Assembly: GCF_048569485.1 (NCBI RefSeq)
Contig: NC_134355.1
Coordinates: 558,406,642-558,470,641 of the forward strand
Reading direction: 5' to 3'
DNA length: 64,000 nucleotides
From: Anomaloglossus baeobatrachus
Taxonomy: Eukaryota > Chordata > Amphibia > Anura > Aromobatidae
The notes beneath the pieces are model-generated. The model saw only the letters and a list, made by a program, of their open reading frames with translations, made no database searches and had not been told where the DNA came from. Below are positions 53,600-64,000 of this stretch, one piece after another. The translations under genes were made by a program, and so were the position numbers. The stretch's first letter is position 1. Every line of letters begins with the position of its first letter.

Positions 53600-55400
53600 T
53601 AACTCTGGAACGCTTCAACAGATCCCAGTGATTCTGAGATTGTTCTTTCACGACATATTGTACTTCATTGTTCATGGAAAATTTAGGAACAGTTTGCAAT
53701 TATTTGTGAAAATATCAGAAATTTGGTGAAAATTTAGTTCAAAATGTTTTCTTTTCACAAGGCTAACGGGAAATTGCCCCATACAATTTGGTCTCCATTT
53801 TTTTAGTACACTGATACCCCTTATGTGGTGGAAAGCTACTGTTTGGGCCCACAACAGAGCTTGTAAGGGAAGGAGTGTCATTTGACTTTTGGACCGCAAA
53901 ATTGGCTGAAGTCGTAAGCATAGCCTCTGATGTGCCTCATCTGTGGAAACCTCCAAAAAGTGACCCCATTTCGGGAACTAGTCCCCTCAAGGAATTTATC
54001 TAGATGAGTGATGAGCGCTTTGAACTCACAGGTGCATCACAAAATGTTCTAACATTAAGCTGTGAAAATGAAAATCCAATTTTTCCACAAAAATGTTGTT
54101 TCAGCCTCAATTTTTTTATTTTCACAAGGCTAACAGGGGAAATTGAACCATACAATTTGTTCTGCAATTTCTCCTGAGTATGCTGATACCCCATATGGGG
54201 AGGAGAACTACTGTTTGAGTGCATGGCATGGCTTGGAAGGAAAAGAGCGCCATTTGACTTTTGGAACGCAAAATTGGCTGGAATTGTTAGCAGACGCCAT
54301 GTCACATTTGGAGAGCCCCTGAGGTGCCTAAAAAGTGCAAGCCCCTCACAAGTGACCCCAGTTTGGAAACTAGACCCCCTTAAGGAATGTATCTAGATGT
54401 GCGGTGAGTACTTTGATCCCCAAGGTGCTTCACAGAATTTCATGAGCTGTGAAAATAAAAAAAACATTGTGCTTTTGCCACAATGTTTTTTTTATCTTCA
54501 CAAGGGTAACAGGAGAAAATTCACCATACAATTTGTTATGAAATTTCTCCTGAGTACAGGGTATATGGTGGAAAACTACAGTTTGGGTGCAAGGCAGTGC
54601 TCATAAGGGAAGGAGCTCCATTTTGGCTGGAATAGATTTTGGACACGCCACATTTGAAGAGGCCCTGGTATGTCTAAACAGCAGAAACACCCACAAATAA
54701 ACCCATTTTTGGAAGCTAAACCTCTTAATGAATTCATCCAGTGAATTAGTGAGCATTTTTAGCCATCAGGCAATTCACAAAATTGTATAACAATGCACCG
54801 AATAAATGAAAACTTCCATTTTTTTTCATTAACATGTTGCTTTGGCCCCAAGTTTTTAACCCTCAAAGGGGTAATGGGAGATAACAAGTCATAGAATTTG
54901 TTACGCAATTTCTGCTGAGTACACTGATACTCTAAATGTGGTCCAAAACTATTTTTAAGGCATTGTGCAAAGCTCAGAAGGGAAGAAGCGCCATATTATA
55001 GTGCGGATTTTACTCTTATGGTTTGTGGGTGCCATGTCACTTTGGCAGAGCCCCTGAGGTGCCAGAACAGTCTAAACTCCCCATAAGTGACCACATTTTA
55101 GAAACTATACTCCTCAATGAATTCATTTAAGTGTACAGTGACCACATTGACACTCCACGTGTGTTACAGAATTTTATACCATTGGGCAGTGTAAAAAAAA
55201 AAATTACATTTTTACCACAAACCTTTTGGTTTAGCCCCAGATTTTACATATTAACACAGGAAAATGGATAAATTGGCACCAAAACTTGGCACACAATTTC
55301 TGCTGAACACGGCAATACCCCACATGTGGCTGTACAGTACTATATGTGGGGTATATATATATATATTTGATCACGTTGCAGGGGACCTGATCGCTTGGGA
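53600..55400 (-). repeat. Diverged tandem repeat, about 345-390-bp unit, roughly five copies
   Basis: Recurring blocks occur in the same order: TCTAGATG-AGTGATGAGCG (53999, 54390, and diverged at 54734 and 55123), TTCACAAGGCTAAC, CATACAATTTGTT, CTGATACCCCATATG and AAGGGAAGGAGC/GCCATTTGACTTTTG. Successive copies become more diverged towards the right. The short minus-strand frames across it resemble one another because of the repeat and are not counted as genes. Confidence 0.75.
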
Positions 55401-56205
55401 GAGAAGTGCGCTCCTTTTCCAACCCTTCTAAATGCTGCCATCACTATTGATCACATCAATTAGGGGGTTAAACAGCTGAAAGCAGGGTGGGAACTACTCC
55501 TGGCTATGAGAGCTGGGTCTCGGGTGTCACAGAAGTTGATGGTGCATACACAGCTTCTGTGCGCTGCAAGATCACTATGACCCATCCATATGTCATTGGT
55601 CGGGATCACCTTGTCATCCATGATGTATGGATATGTCAAATTTCATGTACAGGTTAATGAATTTGGCGCATCTATTCAGTGGAGTGAGCCTCCATGCAAA
55701 TTTCCAGAAATGCTACTCAAGTCAAATGCCTGGGTTGGAAATACCAGAATTTGACAAGTGGGCATAGCCATGCCCTGTCCTGGCTTCTCTCCATCTCCAA
55801 CCATTTTGTCAAAGCTGCTTTAAACTGGCGTAAAAATGTCTAACGTCATAAAAGTTTGCTTAACTCTGCAATTATTTATCAAGTTTTCAAAGTATTTTAC
55901 ACCAGATTGGAGTAAAAGCTTTGATGAATCGGCACCTTAGTTTTCTTGCAGGACCTTTTCGAATCTCAAAATACTATACATTCTGAGATACTTTTGGAAG
56001 TACTGGCTGGTGACTCGTCATCTCAGACCTGACAAAATGTGCGGCAATGTCTAATATTATCTACATATGATTGTATTATTATCTTAAAATATATTGATTA
56101 TTGACATGCATTTTGGAAAGTACTGTTTAGGATTTTTAAACCATGGGCGGTAAAAAACTTGGAGTTCTTATATATAAAATAGTATATACATCAACTGATA
56201 CCTAC
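55401..56205. other. Intronic sequence without features
   Basis: No repeat or exon recognised, apart from the splice donor at its right end. Confidence 0.5.
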
Positions 56206-56320
56206 CAAGTCGGATAAAGTACTTTCCAGGCTGTTTGAAACAATGAGCAGCAGTTAGAACCCATGATGTGTGAATCAGAACTCCGCCACAGTGAAACTTC
56301 TTCTCATAAAGTAGGAGTGC
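56206..56320 (-). CDS. PROC: Protein C, exon with the catalytic His
   Basis: A 115-base exon between acceptor GTGATTGCAG and donor GTAGGT. It is read in phase 0 and ends with the first base of a Gly codon that the next exon completes. It codes [20 protein letters not shown] and then [18 protein letters not shown]. The His of TAAHC is the first member of the catalytic triad, and the paired Cys residues form the loop that brackets it. Human protein C has [20 protein letters not shown] at the same place in a 118-base exon, so this copy is shorter by one codon. Both phases agree with the flanking exons found here. Confidence 0.92.
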
Positions 56321-58844
56321 CTGCAATCACAAGAGGATTAGTTGTCAACTTGTCCATATGTTCAATCTTTTCTGCGTGTTTTAACCACTTCAGGTTTCCA
56401 AAGTTATCAAGCGGTTAATAGAAGTGAGTGAACCATTTTTCAAGCATTTTCTGCACTATACATTGTAATAGAAGTCCATGGGAAGGCTAAAATGCTGCAC
56501 AGGGGGTGCCCAGACATCTCTTTGAGCATCTATCTAGCATTTTAGCTTGAAAATTCTCTAGCGGTTTCTTCACTGTTGAATGGAAAATGGCAGTAAGGCT
56601 ATGTCCGCATGTTGCATTCTTGATTTGACAAAAAAAATTTACCTTCTGGCAGACTTGACAATTGTAAACACTGTGTTTGAGGGGGAAAAAACGCGGTAAA
56701 AATGCATGCGTTTTCGATGCGTTTTTGTTAGTGCGTTTTTAAAGGAGAAATAAAAAAAAAGATAGGATAATTGATAGATAGCTAGAATAAATAGATAGAA
56801 AGAACATATACAGTAGAATAGATAGAAAGAACATACAGAATAGATAGAAAGAAATAACAGAATAGCTTCATAGAGCAACAGCTTGCTTAGACAGTTGGGG
56901 TTTTTTTTAGTTTTTTTTTTGATAAAAAAATGATGAGGGGTCCCCCCAATTTTTCATATCCAGCGCAGGAACAGCAGCAGCAGCTGCAGACTGCAACCCT
57001 CAGCTCTCTGCTGTACCTTGGCTTGTTATGAAAAATAGAGAGGATCCCATGCTTTTTTTTTTTTTTTAAATAACGTGGTGTCCCCCCATTTTTCTAAAAC
57101 CAGCCAAAGTGCAGCAGACAACTGGGGACTAATATTATTAGGGTGGAAAGGCCCATCATTATTTGGCCCTTTCCAGCCTAACAATAGCAGTCCACAGCCA
57201 CCTCAGAATTAGCACATCAATAAGATGTGTCAATTATAGTGCTGGACACGGCTGTTCCCGTTGCCCTGGTACGGTGGCAATCGGGTTAATAAGGAGTTAA
57301 TGGCAGCCCACAGCAGCCACTAAGTCCTAGATTAGTGATGGCAGGTGTCTGAGATCACACCCCATCACTTATCTGTAAGTGAAAGCAAATAAACACATAC
57401 AACGCCAAAATCCTTTATTTGGAATAAAATACAAAACACCCGCTTTCACCACTTTATTAACCATTAAAACCCCTGCAGGTCCGAAGTAATTCACAAAAGG
57501 TCACACGGCGATTCAGTTTTGCTACATCCCTGTCCTGTCACAGCAGCACTGTACAGCATGACTGGCCGCTGACAGCAGACAGAGCCACGCAATGAAAATT
57601 AACTCTGGTGAACCTCTGACGTCAGTGCCGCGACACAGATAGTAGTGTGGGGCCCGAAGTTGTGACGTCAGAAGTTCACCCGAGTTTATTCTCAACACGC
57701 GGTTCAGTCTCTGTGTCACGGCCTGATTTGTAGCCACAGATGAAGGACTCCAGCTGTGACCGGAAATCACCTGTGTGACGGCACCGCTGATTGCACAGCT
57801 CACATCAGTCACTAGGGTGATTTGCTGTCACAGGTGGAGGACTCCAGTTGAGGCATCGGCTAACGTGAGTGACATCACCACTGATAGCACAACTCACTTC
57901 AGTTGCTGCGTGGAGCTCATAGCAGGCGACCATGTTCTATGGCCACTCGCTGTGAGTGTCAGATGTAGCAGTGCTGGAAGCATCGTGGGACATCGTGTGG
58001 AATAAGTCAGACCTGGAGTAGTGTTTCAGGGGTTAATAAAGTAATGAAAGAGGGTGCTTTTTTGTCTTTTATGTCAAATAAAGGATTTTTCGGTGTTTGT
58101 GTTTATTTACTTTCACTTACAGATTAGTAATGAGAGGGTGTCTCATAGACACCTGCGATCATTAACACTAACCTAGGACTTAGTGGCTGCGGTAGGCTGC
58201 CATTAACATATTATTACCCTGAGTGCCACCACACCAGGGCAATCGGAATGAGACGGGTAAAGTCCCGGGACTGTTGCATCTAATAGATGCGACAATTCCA
58301 GGTGGCTGTTAGCTGATATATTTTGGCTGGGAGGCTCCTAATAACGTGGGTCTCCCCAGTCTGAGAATACTAGCCCTCAGGTGGGAGGCTTTATTTTGGT
58401 TGTGTATCAAAATTGGTGGGGGGGGCGCACACCGTTTTTAAAATTATTTATTTATTGTACTGTACGATATAGACCCGCTCACCGGGGGCTGTGATTGATT
58501 GCAGTCAGACAGCTGTCAGTCTGCGTGGGGGAGTGTCTGACTGCAAACAATCATAGGCGCCGGTGGTTGGGGGAAGGAGTGAATATGAAATGAGCCTAAC
58601 GAGCGGGTGCAGTAAACGTGGGATGAGCCTAATGAGCGGCTGGCACTTTCAGAAGCAGGAGACGCTGTGATAGCCGCGCCACGCTGATCGGTGAGTATGA
58701 AGCGGAGAGAGACAGAGAGACAGACAGAGAAAGAGAGAATGGAGAAAAGTTGGTGACCTGCGTTTTTGTTGACAAAAATGCATCTAAACACAACCAAAAC
58801 GTAGTGCAAACGCACAGCTATAAACATTTTGGTTGTGTTTTGTT

Positions 58845-61800
58845 TTGTTTTTCCAAACAATTTTTATTGATTTTACAAAATTTTATACAAAACCATAGCA
58901 AAAGAAGTATGATTGCAAAAAAAAACAAAAAAACCCGTACATTCATTGCCAGAATATTTAAAAGAAAAGGATAACACCTCAACATGGTATTCCAAACCAT
59001 TTTTCGATTTGCAATGACATACAATGAGTCAGTATTAGAAAATCCAAACGTAACACATATAAAACAAACCCCTGAACCCCTTTGTCATCCTGTAATATTT
59101 CCAATATCAATGTTGAGCCTTGTTGTTGCCGTGACGTCTCTCCTTCGCCCTTCCCTCGAGTCCCCGCTAGTTGAACCTTAATTTTCCCAAACTACCCTGG
59201 ATTTCATTTAGAAGGTACCACTCCGAATGCCTGAAAGGTGTCACCAACTTATTTATTTCTTCCCGTGTGAAATGAGACTCTATAAAGGTTTTCCATCTAC
59301 CAAAGAACTTGGTAGTCTTATGGTCTTTGTCCCTTTCTGCTTCTAGTTTCTCCAACCTCAGAAGATTATGTAGTTCGCCAATGACTTCCCTTGTGGATGG
59401 GGCCTCCTCCTTTATCCAATGTCTTAGGATGCACCTTTTAGCTATCATGGCTATGTCATGTATGATTGCAAATGTCTTTTTATCTTGAGTGTTCAGTCCC
59501 CCTCTAACTCCACCCTCAAAGACGTGAAAAATCCACACCATTAATTCTGGTTTACAGTAAATTTTCCATGTTGTCTGAACCAATGTTCTGACTTGATTCC
59601 AGAACCTCTTTATTGCCCTACATTCCCACAAACCATGTAGCATGTCTGTTTTTTCCTTGTGGCATTTAGGACACCGTGCATTTTTACCCGGTATGTTGAA
59701 ACCCAACACCGCCCTGTGCAATATCCTAAATTGGGTGTCTCTCCAGCTCTCATTGGTTACCTGCCTCCACATCTGCACCCATCCTTTCAGTATGTCACCC
59801 ACTACTTCTCATCCTTTCAGTTGCTTCTCCCACGCTAAAAGTGTACGACTGTCTTCCCGGGATATTAACAAAACTCTGAATGTTCGGTATATTTGAGAGA
59901 CATTCACACTTGTTACATCGCACTCCATTAGCTCGTCAATCATGCTCTTGTTCAGTTCCCTTGCAATCTCTCCAAGATCCCTCATTACTCCATGCTTCAA
60001 TTGTTCATATTGAATAATGTGGAAACTGTTTAGGCCATATTTATCCAGCACTTCCCGTCCTGTCAGCCAACGTCTCTCTTCCACACTCATAACATCTTTC
60101 ATTTTTCTAATGCCTTTCTCTTTCCATCTAAGGAACAGTTTATTCTCCCGCCCCTGGGGGAAGTTTGGCGATGCCCAAGGATTTAGATATTTTGATACCT
60201 TCCATGAAAGTCACAATTTCCGTCTTACCAACCTCCAGGCCAGCATGGTGTCTCGGAATATAATTGAATTTCTTATGTGACCTTCGACCTTGGACAGTGG
60301 GGAGTGTAGAATGGACGTCAGGTCCCATGGCTCCGCATACTTGCGTTCCATGCCATGATCTGAGTGTCTGCTCGTTCCTCTCAGCCAGTCAATCACATGT
60401 CTCATGATGCACACAATGTTGTACCCCCTGACGTCTGGGAAGTTTATTCCTCCCTCCTCCACTGACTTCATTAGCGTACGCAGCTTTATTCTAGGTTTCC
60501 TTCCCCTCCAAATAAAATCTGCATACGCCGAGTTGAGTCTATTGACATCCTTTAGTGTTATCAGTAACGGAATCGTTTGTAAGGGGTACAGCAACTTGGG
60601 AAAGCTCATCATTAATATGAGATGGCATCTTGCCAATAGTGGAAGGGGTAATCCCTTCAAGCCTCTCAGTTGGTTTATAATTTTCCTAATCAGTGGACCA
60701 TAGTTCAATTTGTAAATTGATTCCGCCGTCCTCCCTATATACACTCCCAGGTATTTAACTGATGATTGTGATATAGGGATCCCATTCACATGACCCTCGC
60801 TTAAGTTTCTCCCAGTTGGCCCTTGACCTCCCTTCAAAAATAGAATTTCGCATTTCTTTTTGTTCAACTTGAAACCTCAGAAAGATCCAAATTTTTCAAT
60901 CATGTCAAGTGTCCGGGACAGGTCCGCGCCTGGATCTCCCATAAATAAAATCACGTCGGCGGCGAAAAGTGCTATCTTCATTTCTGCTCCCCTTATGTTT
61001 ATCCCTTTGAAACTATTGTGACCCTGCAGCACCCTTGATAACGGCTCAATTGCCAGGTTAAATAGTAGGGGGGATAACGGGCATCCTTGTCTCGTCCCTT
61101 TCATCAGAGGAAACACTTCCGACAGGAAGCCCGGGGTGTGTATCCTTGCTCCCGAGTTAGCACATAGGTTTTTGATGTAGAGTCTCATTTTACCTATAAG
61201 CCCCGCAGCTTCCATCACCTTGTCCAACCAGCCCCAATTAACATTATCGAACGCTTTCTCAGCGTCCAGTGTGACTAAAGCAGGCCTTGCCCTTCGCTCA
61301 GTACGCCCCAGTCGAACCGCATCAACCACTAAAATCGTCTTCCTGATGTTGGTCACCGCATTTCTCCCTTCAATAAACCCTACCTGATGTTCTGAAATTA
61401 AGCCGGGTAGGACCATGGCCAATCTGTCAGCCATGATTTTGGACATTATTTTTAAGTCCTGGCTGATGAGCGAGATGGGCCTGTAGCTCGAGGGGTCATC
61501 CAGATCTTTAGTTCCCTTAGGTATCAATTTAATGTATGCTATGTTGGCGTTTCTAGGGATTTCTGTTCCTCCCAGGATTGCATTAAAAACTAAGGTTAGA
61601 TCTGGTGAAATCAGATCCTTAAGTGCTTTATAAAATTCGCTATTGAAACCATCAGGTCTTGGTGCCTTATTAGTGTTGAGTTCCCCTATTGTTCTTGAAA
61701 CCTCTTCCTCTGTAATGTCCGCGTTTAGGGCTTCTATTTCCTCTTCCGTTAAGCTAGGCAATTGGGCTCGTCGTAGCCACTCTGACACGTCAGTCATGTG
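58845..61800 (-). mobile_element. 5'-truncated L1 of the second family
   Basis: The 3' end (AATCAATAAAAATTGTTTGG on the minus strand) equals that of the L1 at 42291-49146. The copy stops at about 61800, within ORF2, so it lacks ORF1 and the endonuclease. GTTTTGTTTT lies on both sides (58832-58845, 61806-61816) and may be its target duplication. Confidence 0.82.
59167..61797 (-). pseudogene. L1 ORF2 reverse transcriptase fragment, broken
   Basis: It can be read against 46207-48837: MTDVSEWLRRAQLPSLTEEE, APRPDGFNSEF, SYRPISLISQDLK, TLDAEKAFDNV and TRQGCPLSPLLF. The catalytic block is LFAADVILF, where one Asp of FADD has become Ala. Frame changes near 60870, 60105-60210 and 59805 split it into four pieces. 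The Cys-His motif CPKCHKEKTDMLHGLWEC is kept in the last piece (59802-59167). It is inactive. Confidence 0.85.
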
Positions 61801-62388
61801 GCTATGGGTTTTGTTTTAACACACCTGATTAATTTCAATGAGTGGAAAATGTTCACAAAATGCAATGAAGAAGTGACATGCTACTTTTTTTTTAGGCAAC
61901 GATTTTGACAAATATTTGTCAAACAAAACAGTGCCGAAAAAAAAGCAACGTTCTCATGGAATTTCTGATTTATCATAGCTTTTGCTGGGGAAGCACAATG
62001 CATGCATTTTGTCAATGACACAGTGCAGTTTAAAACGCAACCAAAATGCAAGAAAAAACGCAACATGAGCACATGGCCTAAAAAAGACACAACAACGCTG
62101 GAAAAACACTAAAAAACCCCAAAAAACAACCAGCACTTGAATCAACTATATAGCACTCAGAAAACAACCCAAAAAAGACATGTACGGAGAAAAAAATATT
62201 TCCTAAAGTGTCTTCCTCTTTAAAAAGTACAAAAATATTTTTTTCAGCCAGCTTACCGGTACTCCCCCATGTATGGAATCCTTCATATAATCCAGAAACA
62301 GAGTCCGCAAGGGCAATAGAGCAGGAGCCAGCCACGGAAATCAATAGAGAAAAAAATCTTTTTTCCTCTTAAAAAGCAGTTGGACTTA

Positions 62389-62972
62389 AGGCCGCTTTAC
62401 ACATTGCGATATCGGTACCGATATCGCCAGCGTGCGCACCCGCCCCCATCGGTTGTGCGACATGGGCCAATTGCTGCCCGTGTCGCACAACATCTCCCGA
62501 ACCCGTCACAGGGACTTACCTTCCCTGCGACGTCGCTGTGACTGGCGAACCGCCTCCTTTCTAAGCGGGGCGGTTCGTTCAGCGTCACAGCGATGTCACA
62601 GCAGCGTCACTGAACTGCCGCCCAATAGAAGTGGAGGGGCGGAGATGAGTGGGACGTAACATCTCGCCCACCTCCTTCCTTCCTCATTGTGGCCGGGACG
62701 CAGGTAAGGTGAGGTTCCTCGTTCCTGCGGTGTCACACGGAGCGATGTGTGCTGCCGCAGGAACGAGGAACAACTTCGTTACTGCTGCAGTAACGATATT
62801 TGAGAATGGACCCCCATATCACCGATGAGCGATTTTGCACAATTTTGCGAGGATGCAAAATCGCTCATAGGTGTCACACGCAACGGCATCGCTAAAGCGA
62901 CCGGATGTGCGTCACAAAATCCGTGACCCCAACGAGATTACTTGAGCGATGTCGTAGCGTGTAAAGCCCGCT
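62389..62972 (+). mobile_element. PIF/Harbinger-like MITE, copy 5
   Basis: Ends AGGCCGCTTTACACATTGCG and GTAGCGTGTAAAGCCCGCT are flanked by TTA at 62386-62388 and 62973-62975. It is 584 bp, the longest copy, with all family blocks. It lies within the PROC intron. Confidence 0.84.
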
Positions 62973-63235
62973 TTAACCACGTGAAAAATATGATGTGTAC
63001 CCTGAGCAGAACTGGTTGCCCGATTAACTATTTGACCACAGTCAAGACTTTGTTTTATGAGTTAGCCAGTTTGTGGGAAAAACATATCACAATATTATTC
63101 TATCATAAGTATTAAAATTATTGTTAAAATAGGTGCAAGTACAACAGTTAAATTATTGGAGAAGTGAACTGTGTTCACACAGGCACTTAAATCCGACAAC
63201 ATTCTATGTTAGGAAAGTTGTGTAGAGGTATTGAC

Positions 63236-63333
63236 CTGCCAAGGGCTGTCTCCTTTACGTCCTTTTTTAGCTCCTGTGAGACGAGCTGAGTAGTCAGAGT
63301 TGAAGATCTTCATTTTACCACAAGGAAAGTCCA
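63236..63333 (-). CDS. PROC: Protein C, exon with the activation cleavage site
   Basis: A 98-base exon between acceptor TTTGTAG and donor GTCAAT. It begins in phase 1 (split Val) and ends in phase 0, which agrees with the next exon. It codes (V)DFPCGKMKIFNSDYSAR followed by LTGAKKGRKGDSPWQ. FPCG holds the Cys that links light and heavy chains. AR-L is the probable thrombin cut that would free the protease domain, and GDSPWQ matches human protein C exactly. Human exon 7 is 143 bases. The 15 missing codons include the Lys-Arg pair that human protein C loses on secretion and most of the acidic activation peptide. Upstream exons (Gla, EGF-like) are outside the window. Confidence 0.88.
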
Positions 63334-63504
63334 CTACAAAACAAGGAAAGTGGATGTAAGTTCCATCTACAAGGACGACAATGTTCATTTTTATCATTCC
63401 TCTGGGAATCCTTTTCTTCTGATAACCATATGAACTATGGGAGCAACTGAAGATTCTGAGCACAATCTCAACCACAAAAGTATTTTTTTATTTTTCTGTA
63501 CTGC
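63334..63504. other. PROC intron upstream of the activation exon
   Basis: No features recognised before the repeats at the right edge. Confidence 0.5.
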
Positions 63505-64000
63505 CAACAGGTTACAAAGTGGCTTAAAGGGGTATTTCCAACATCCTATCTCAATATATAGTAGTGTAATGATAATATTAGCAAATACCTCCAATTAGAA
63601 ATGTAGTAGTTCTCCTGAAAAGCTATGTCACTTACCTTATATGCAGGGCATTACAGTACCTTAGGTATCCAAGGTTACGGCCACGCATATACGGAGCTAG
63701 TTGTTCATGGTCGTAACCATGGATACCTTAGCTACTGCCATGCCTGCACATGAGGTAAGAGACATGGCTATATCAGGAGAACTATACTACAATTATAATT
63801 GGAGGTATTTGCGAATTTTATTATCACACCTACTACATATTAGGATAGGATCTTGAAAATCTCAATCCTATTGAAAAGTGCGAGCAAGGTGACCGATAAA
63901 CATGGCTCAGAGGAGGAATGGACCCAAATTCCCACCAACTATTGTGAGAAGGTTATGAATGAAATGGATAGAAACGTTTGACTTTGCAGAAAGTAATAAT
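63505..64000 (+). mobile_element. Tc1 transposase fragment split by a MITE
   Basis: GTTACAAAGTGGCTTAAA (63511-63528) and CTCAATCCTATTGAAAAG (about 63861 on) match consecutive parts of a Tc1 transposase: VTKWLK, then LNPIEK with the catalytic Glu block. The same family is at 49236-50485. A MITE of about 340 bases separates them and the linking segment is lost. Confidence 0.6.
63524..63860 (+). mobile_element. MITE with TTAAAGGGGTATTTCCAACA end
   Basis: The left part CATCCTATCTCAATATATAG pairs with the right part CTACATATTAGGATAGGATC. ATTTGC-AAATACCTCCAATTA-type blocks occur in both halves, and GGTATCCAAGGTTACGG pairs with CCGTAACC-like GTCGTAACCATGGATACC at the centre. It is non-coding. Confidence 0.65.

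Larger units (their letters stand above)
52075..56205 (-). other. PROC intron between the His and Ser exons (4.1 kb)
   Basis: Donor GTAGGT after CTTG and acceptor TTCTACAG bound this intron. It contains a MITE with a Penelope-like insertion and a diverged tandem repeat. Nothing is recognised in the remaining parts. Confidence 0.85.
56594..62085. mobile_element. Fold-back element interrupted by a truncated L1
   Basis: Terminal phrases AGGCTATGTCCGCATGTTGC and the inverse at 62075 (AGGCCATGTGCTCATGTTGC) match. Inner parts also pair: CAAATAAACACATACA/GTGTTTGTGTTTATTTAC, CTAAGTCCTAGATTAGTGAT-type sequence with its inverse near 58135-58190, and GGTGTCCCCCCATTTTT with GGTGTGCGCCCCCCC. The centre (about 57700-57800) is a hairpin. 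The family is shared with 7676-11385. It is non-coding. Confidence 0.6.
56321..63235 (-). other. PROC intron between activation and His exons (6.9 kb)
   Basis: Bounded by donor GTCAAT (unusual C at the third position) and acceptor GATTGCAG. It is mainly composed of a fold-back element with a truncated L1 inside it, plus a Harbinger MITE. Confidence 0.82.

Noticed and set aside
53672-54305. Two related minus-strand frames of about 100 codons
   Set aside because: They resemble each other because they lie on units of a tandem repeat. No start context or splice sites support a gene.

Overview
This is a stretch of vertebrate nuclear DNA, most likely from a large-genome frog. Three things point that way. 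The window holds two families of L1/Tx1-type LINEs. It holds many Tc1, Harbinger, hAT, Helitron and Penelope-like insertions packed inside each other. Its only host gene is a vitamin K-dependent protease with long repeat-filled introns. No prokaryotic features are present. The species cannot be named from the sequence alone.

Host gene: the last three coding exons of protein C (PROC) lie on the minus strand at 63333-63236, 56320-56206 and 52074-51473. Splice phases match throughout (phase 1 in, 0, 1), and the catalytic His, Asp and Ser are all present. The Gla and EGF exons would lie beyond 64000. The activation region is unusually short and lacks the dibasic pair known from mammals.

Layout: 1-886 is the 5' end of a minus-strand L1 cut by the window edge. 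1382-3615 is a decayed Tc1 hit by a palindromic Penelope-like insertion. 4019-6932 is a Helitron carrying a 33-bp minisatellite of about 39 units. 7250-12168 holds Harbinger MITEs, a fold-back repeat and a nearly open DD38E (Intruder-type) Tc1. 12258-14777 is a hAT with a perfect 8-bp target duplication and nested MITEs. 14991-23238 holds MITEs, two Tc1 copies and a Penelope-like insertion with hammerhead motifs. 23689-28008 is a fossil non-autonomous LTR element whose one long frame contains a cold-shock-like domain. 28400-36600 is a decayed CR1 LINE split by a full-length L1 with both frames open (24-bp target duplication) and by a Harbinger MITE. 36693-42290 holds palindromes, a Tc1 fragment and an endogenous retrovirus fossil. 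42291-49146 is a second full-length L1 lodged in that retrovirus's LTR. 49236-50485 is another Tc1. 51386-64000 is PROC with repeat-packed introns.

The most interesting signal is a set of short, inverted-repeat insertions (19.3, 40.3, 40.9 and 52.6 kb, probably also 2.9 kb). Three carry perfect 14-17-bp target-site duplications. Several carry minimal hammerhead-ribozyme cores of the sort known from Penelope-like retroelements. The second is the cold-shock-like frame inside the LTR element.
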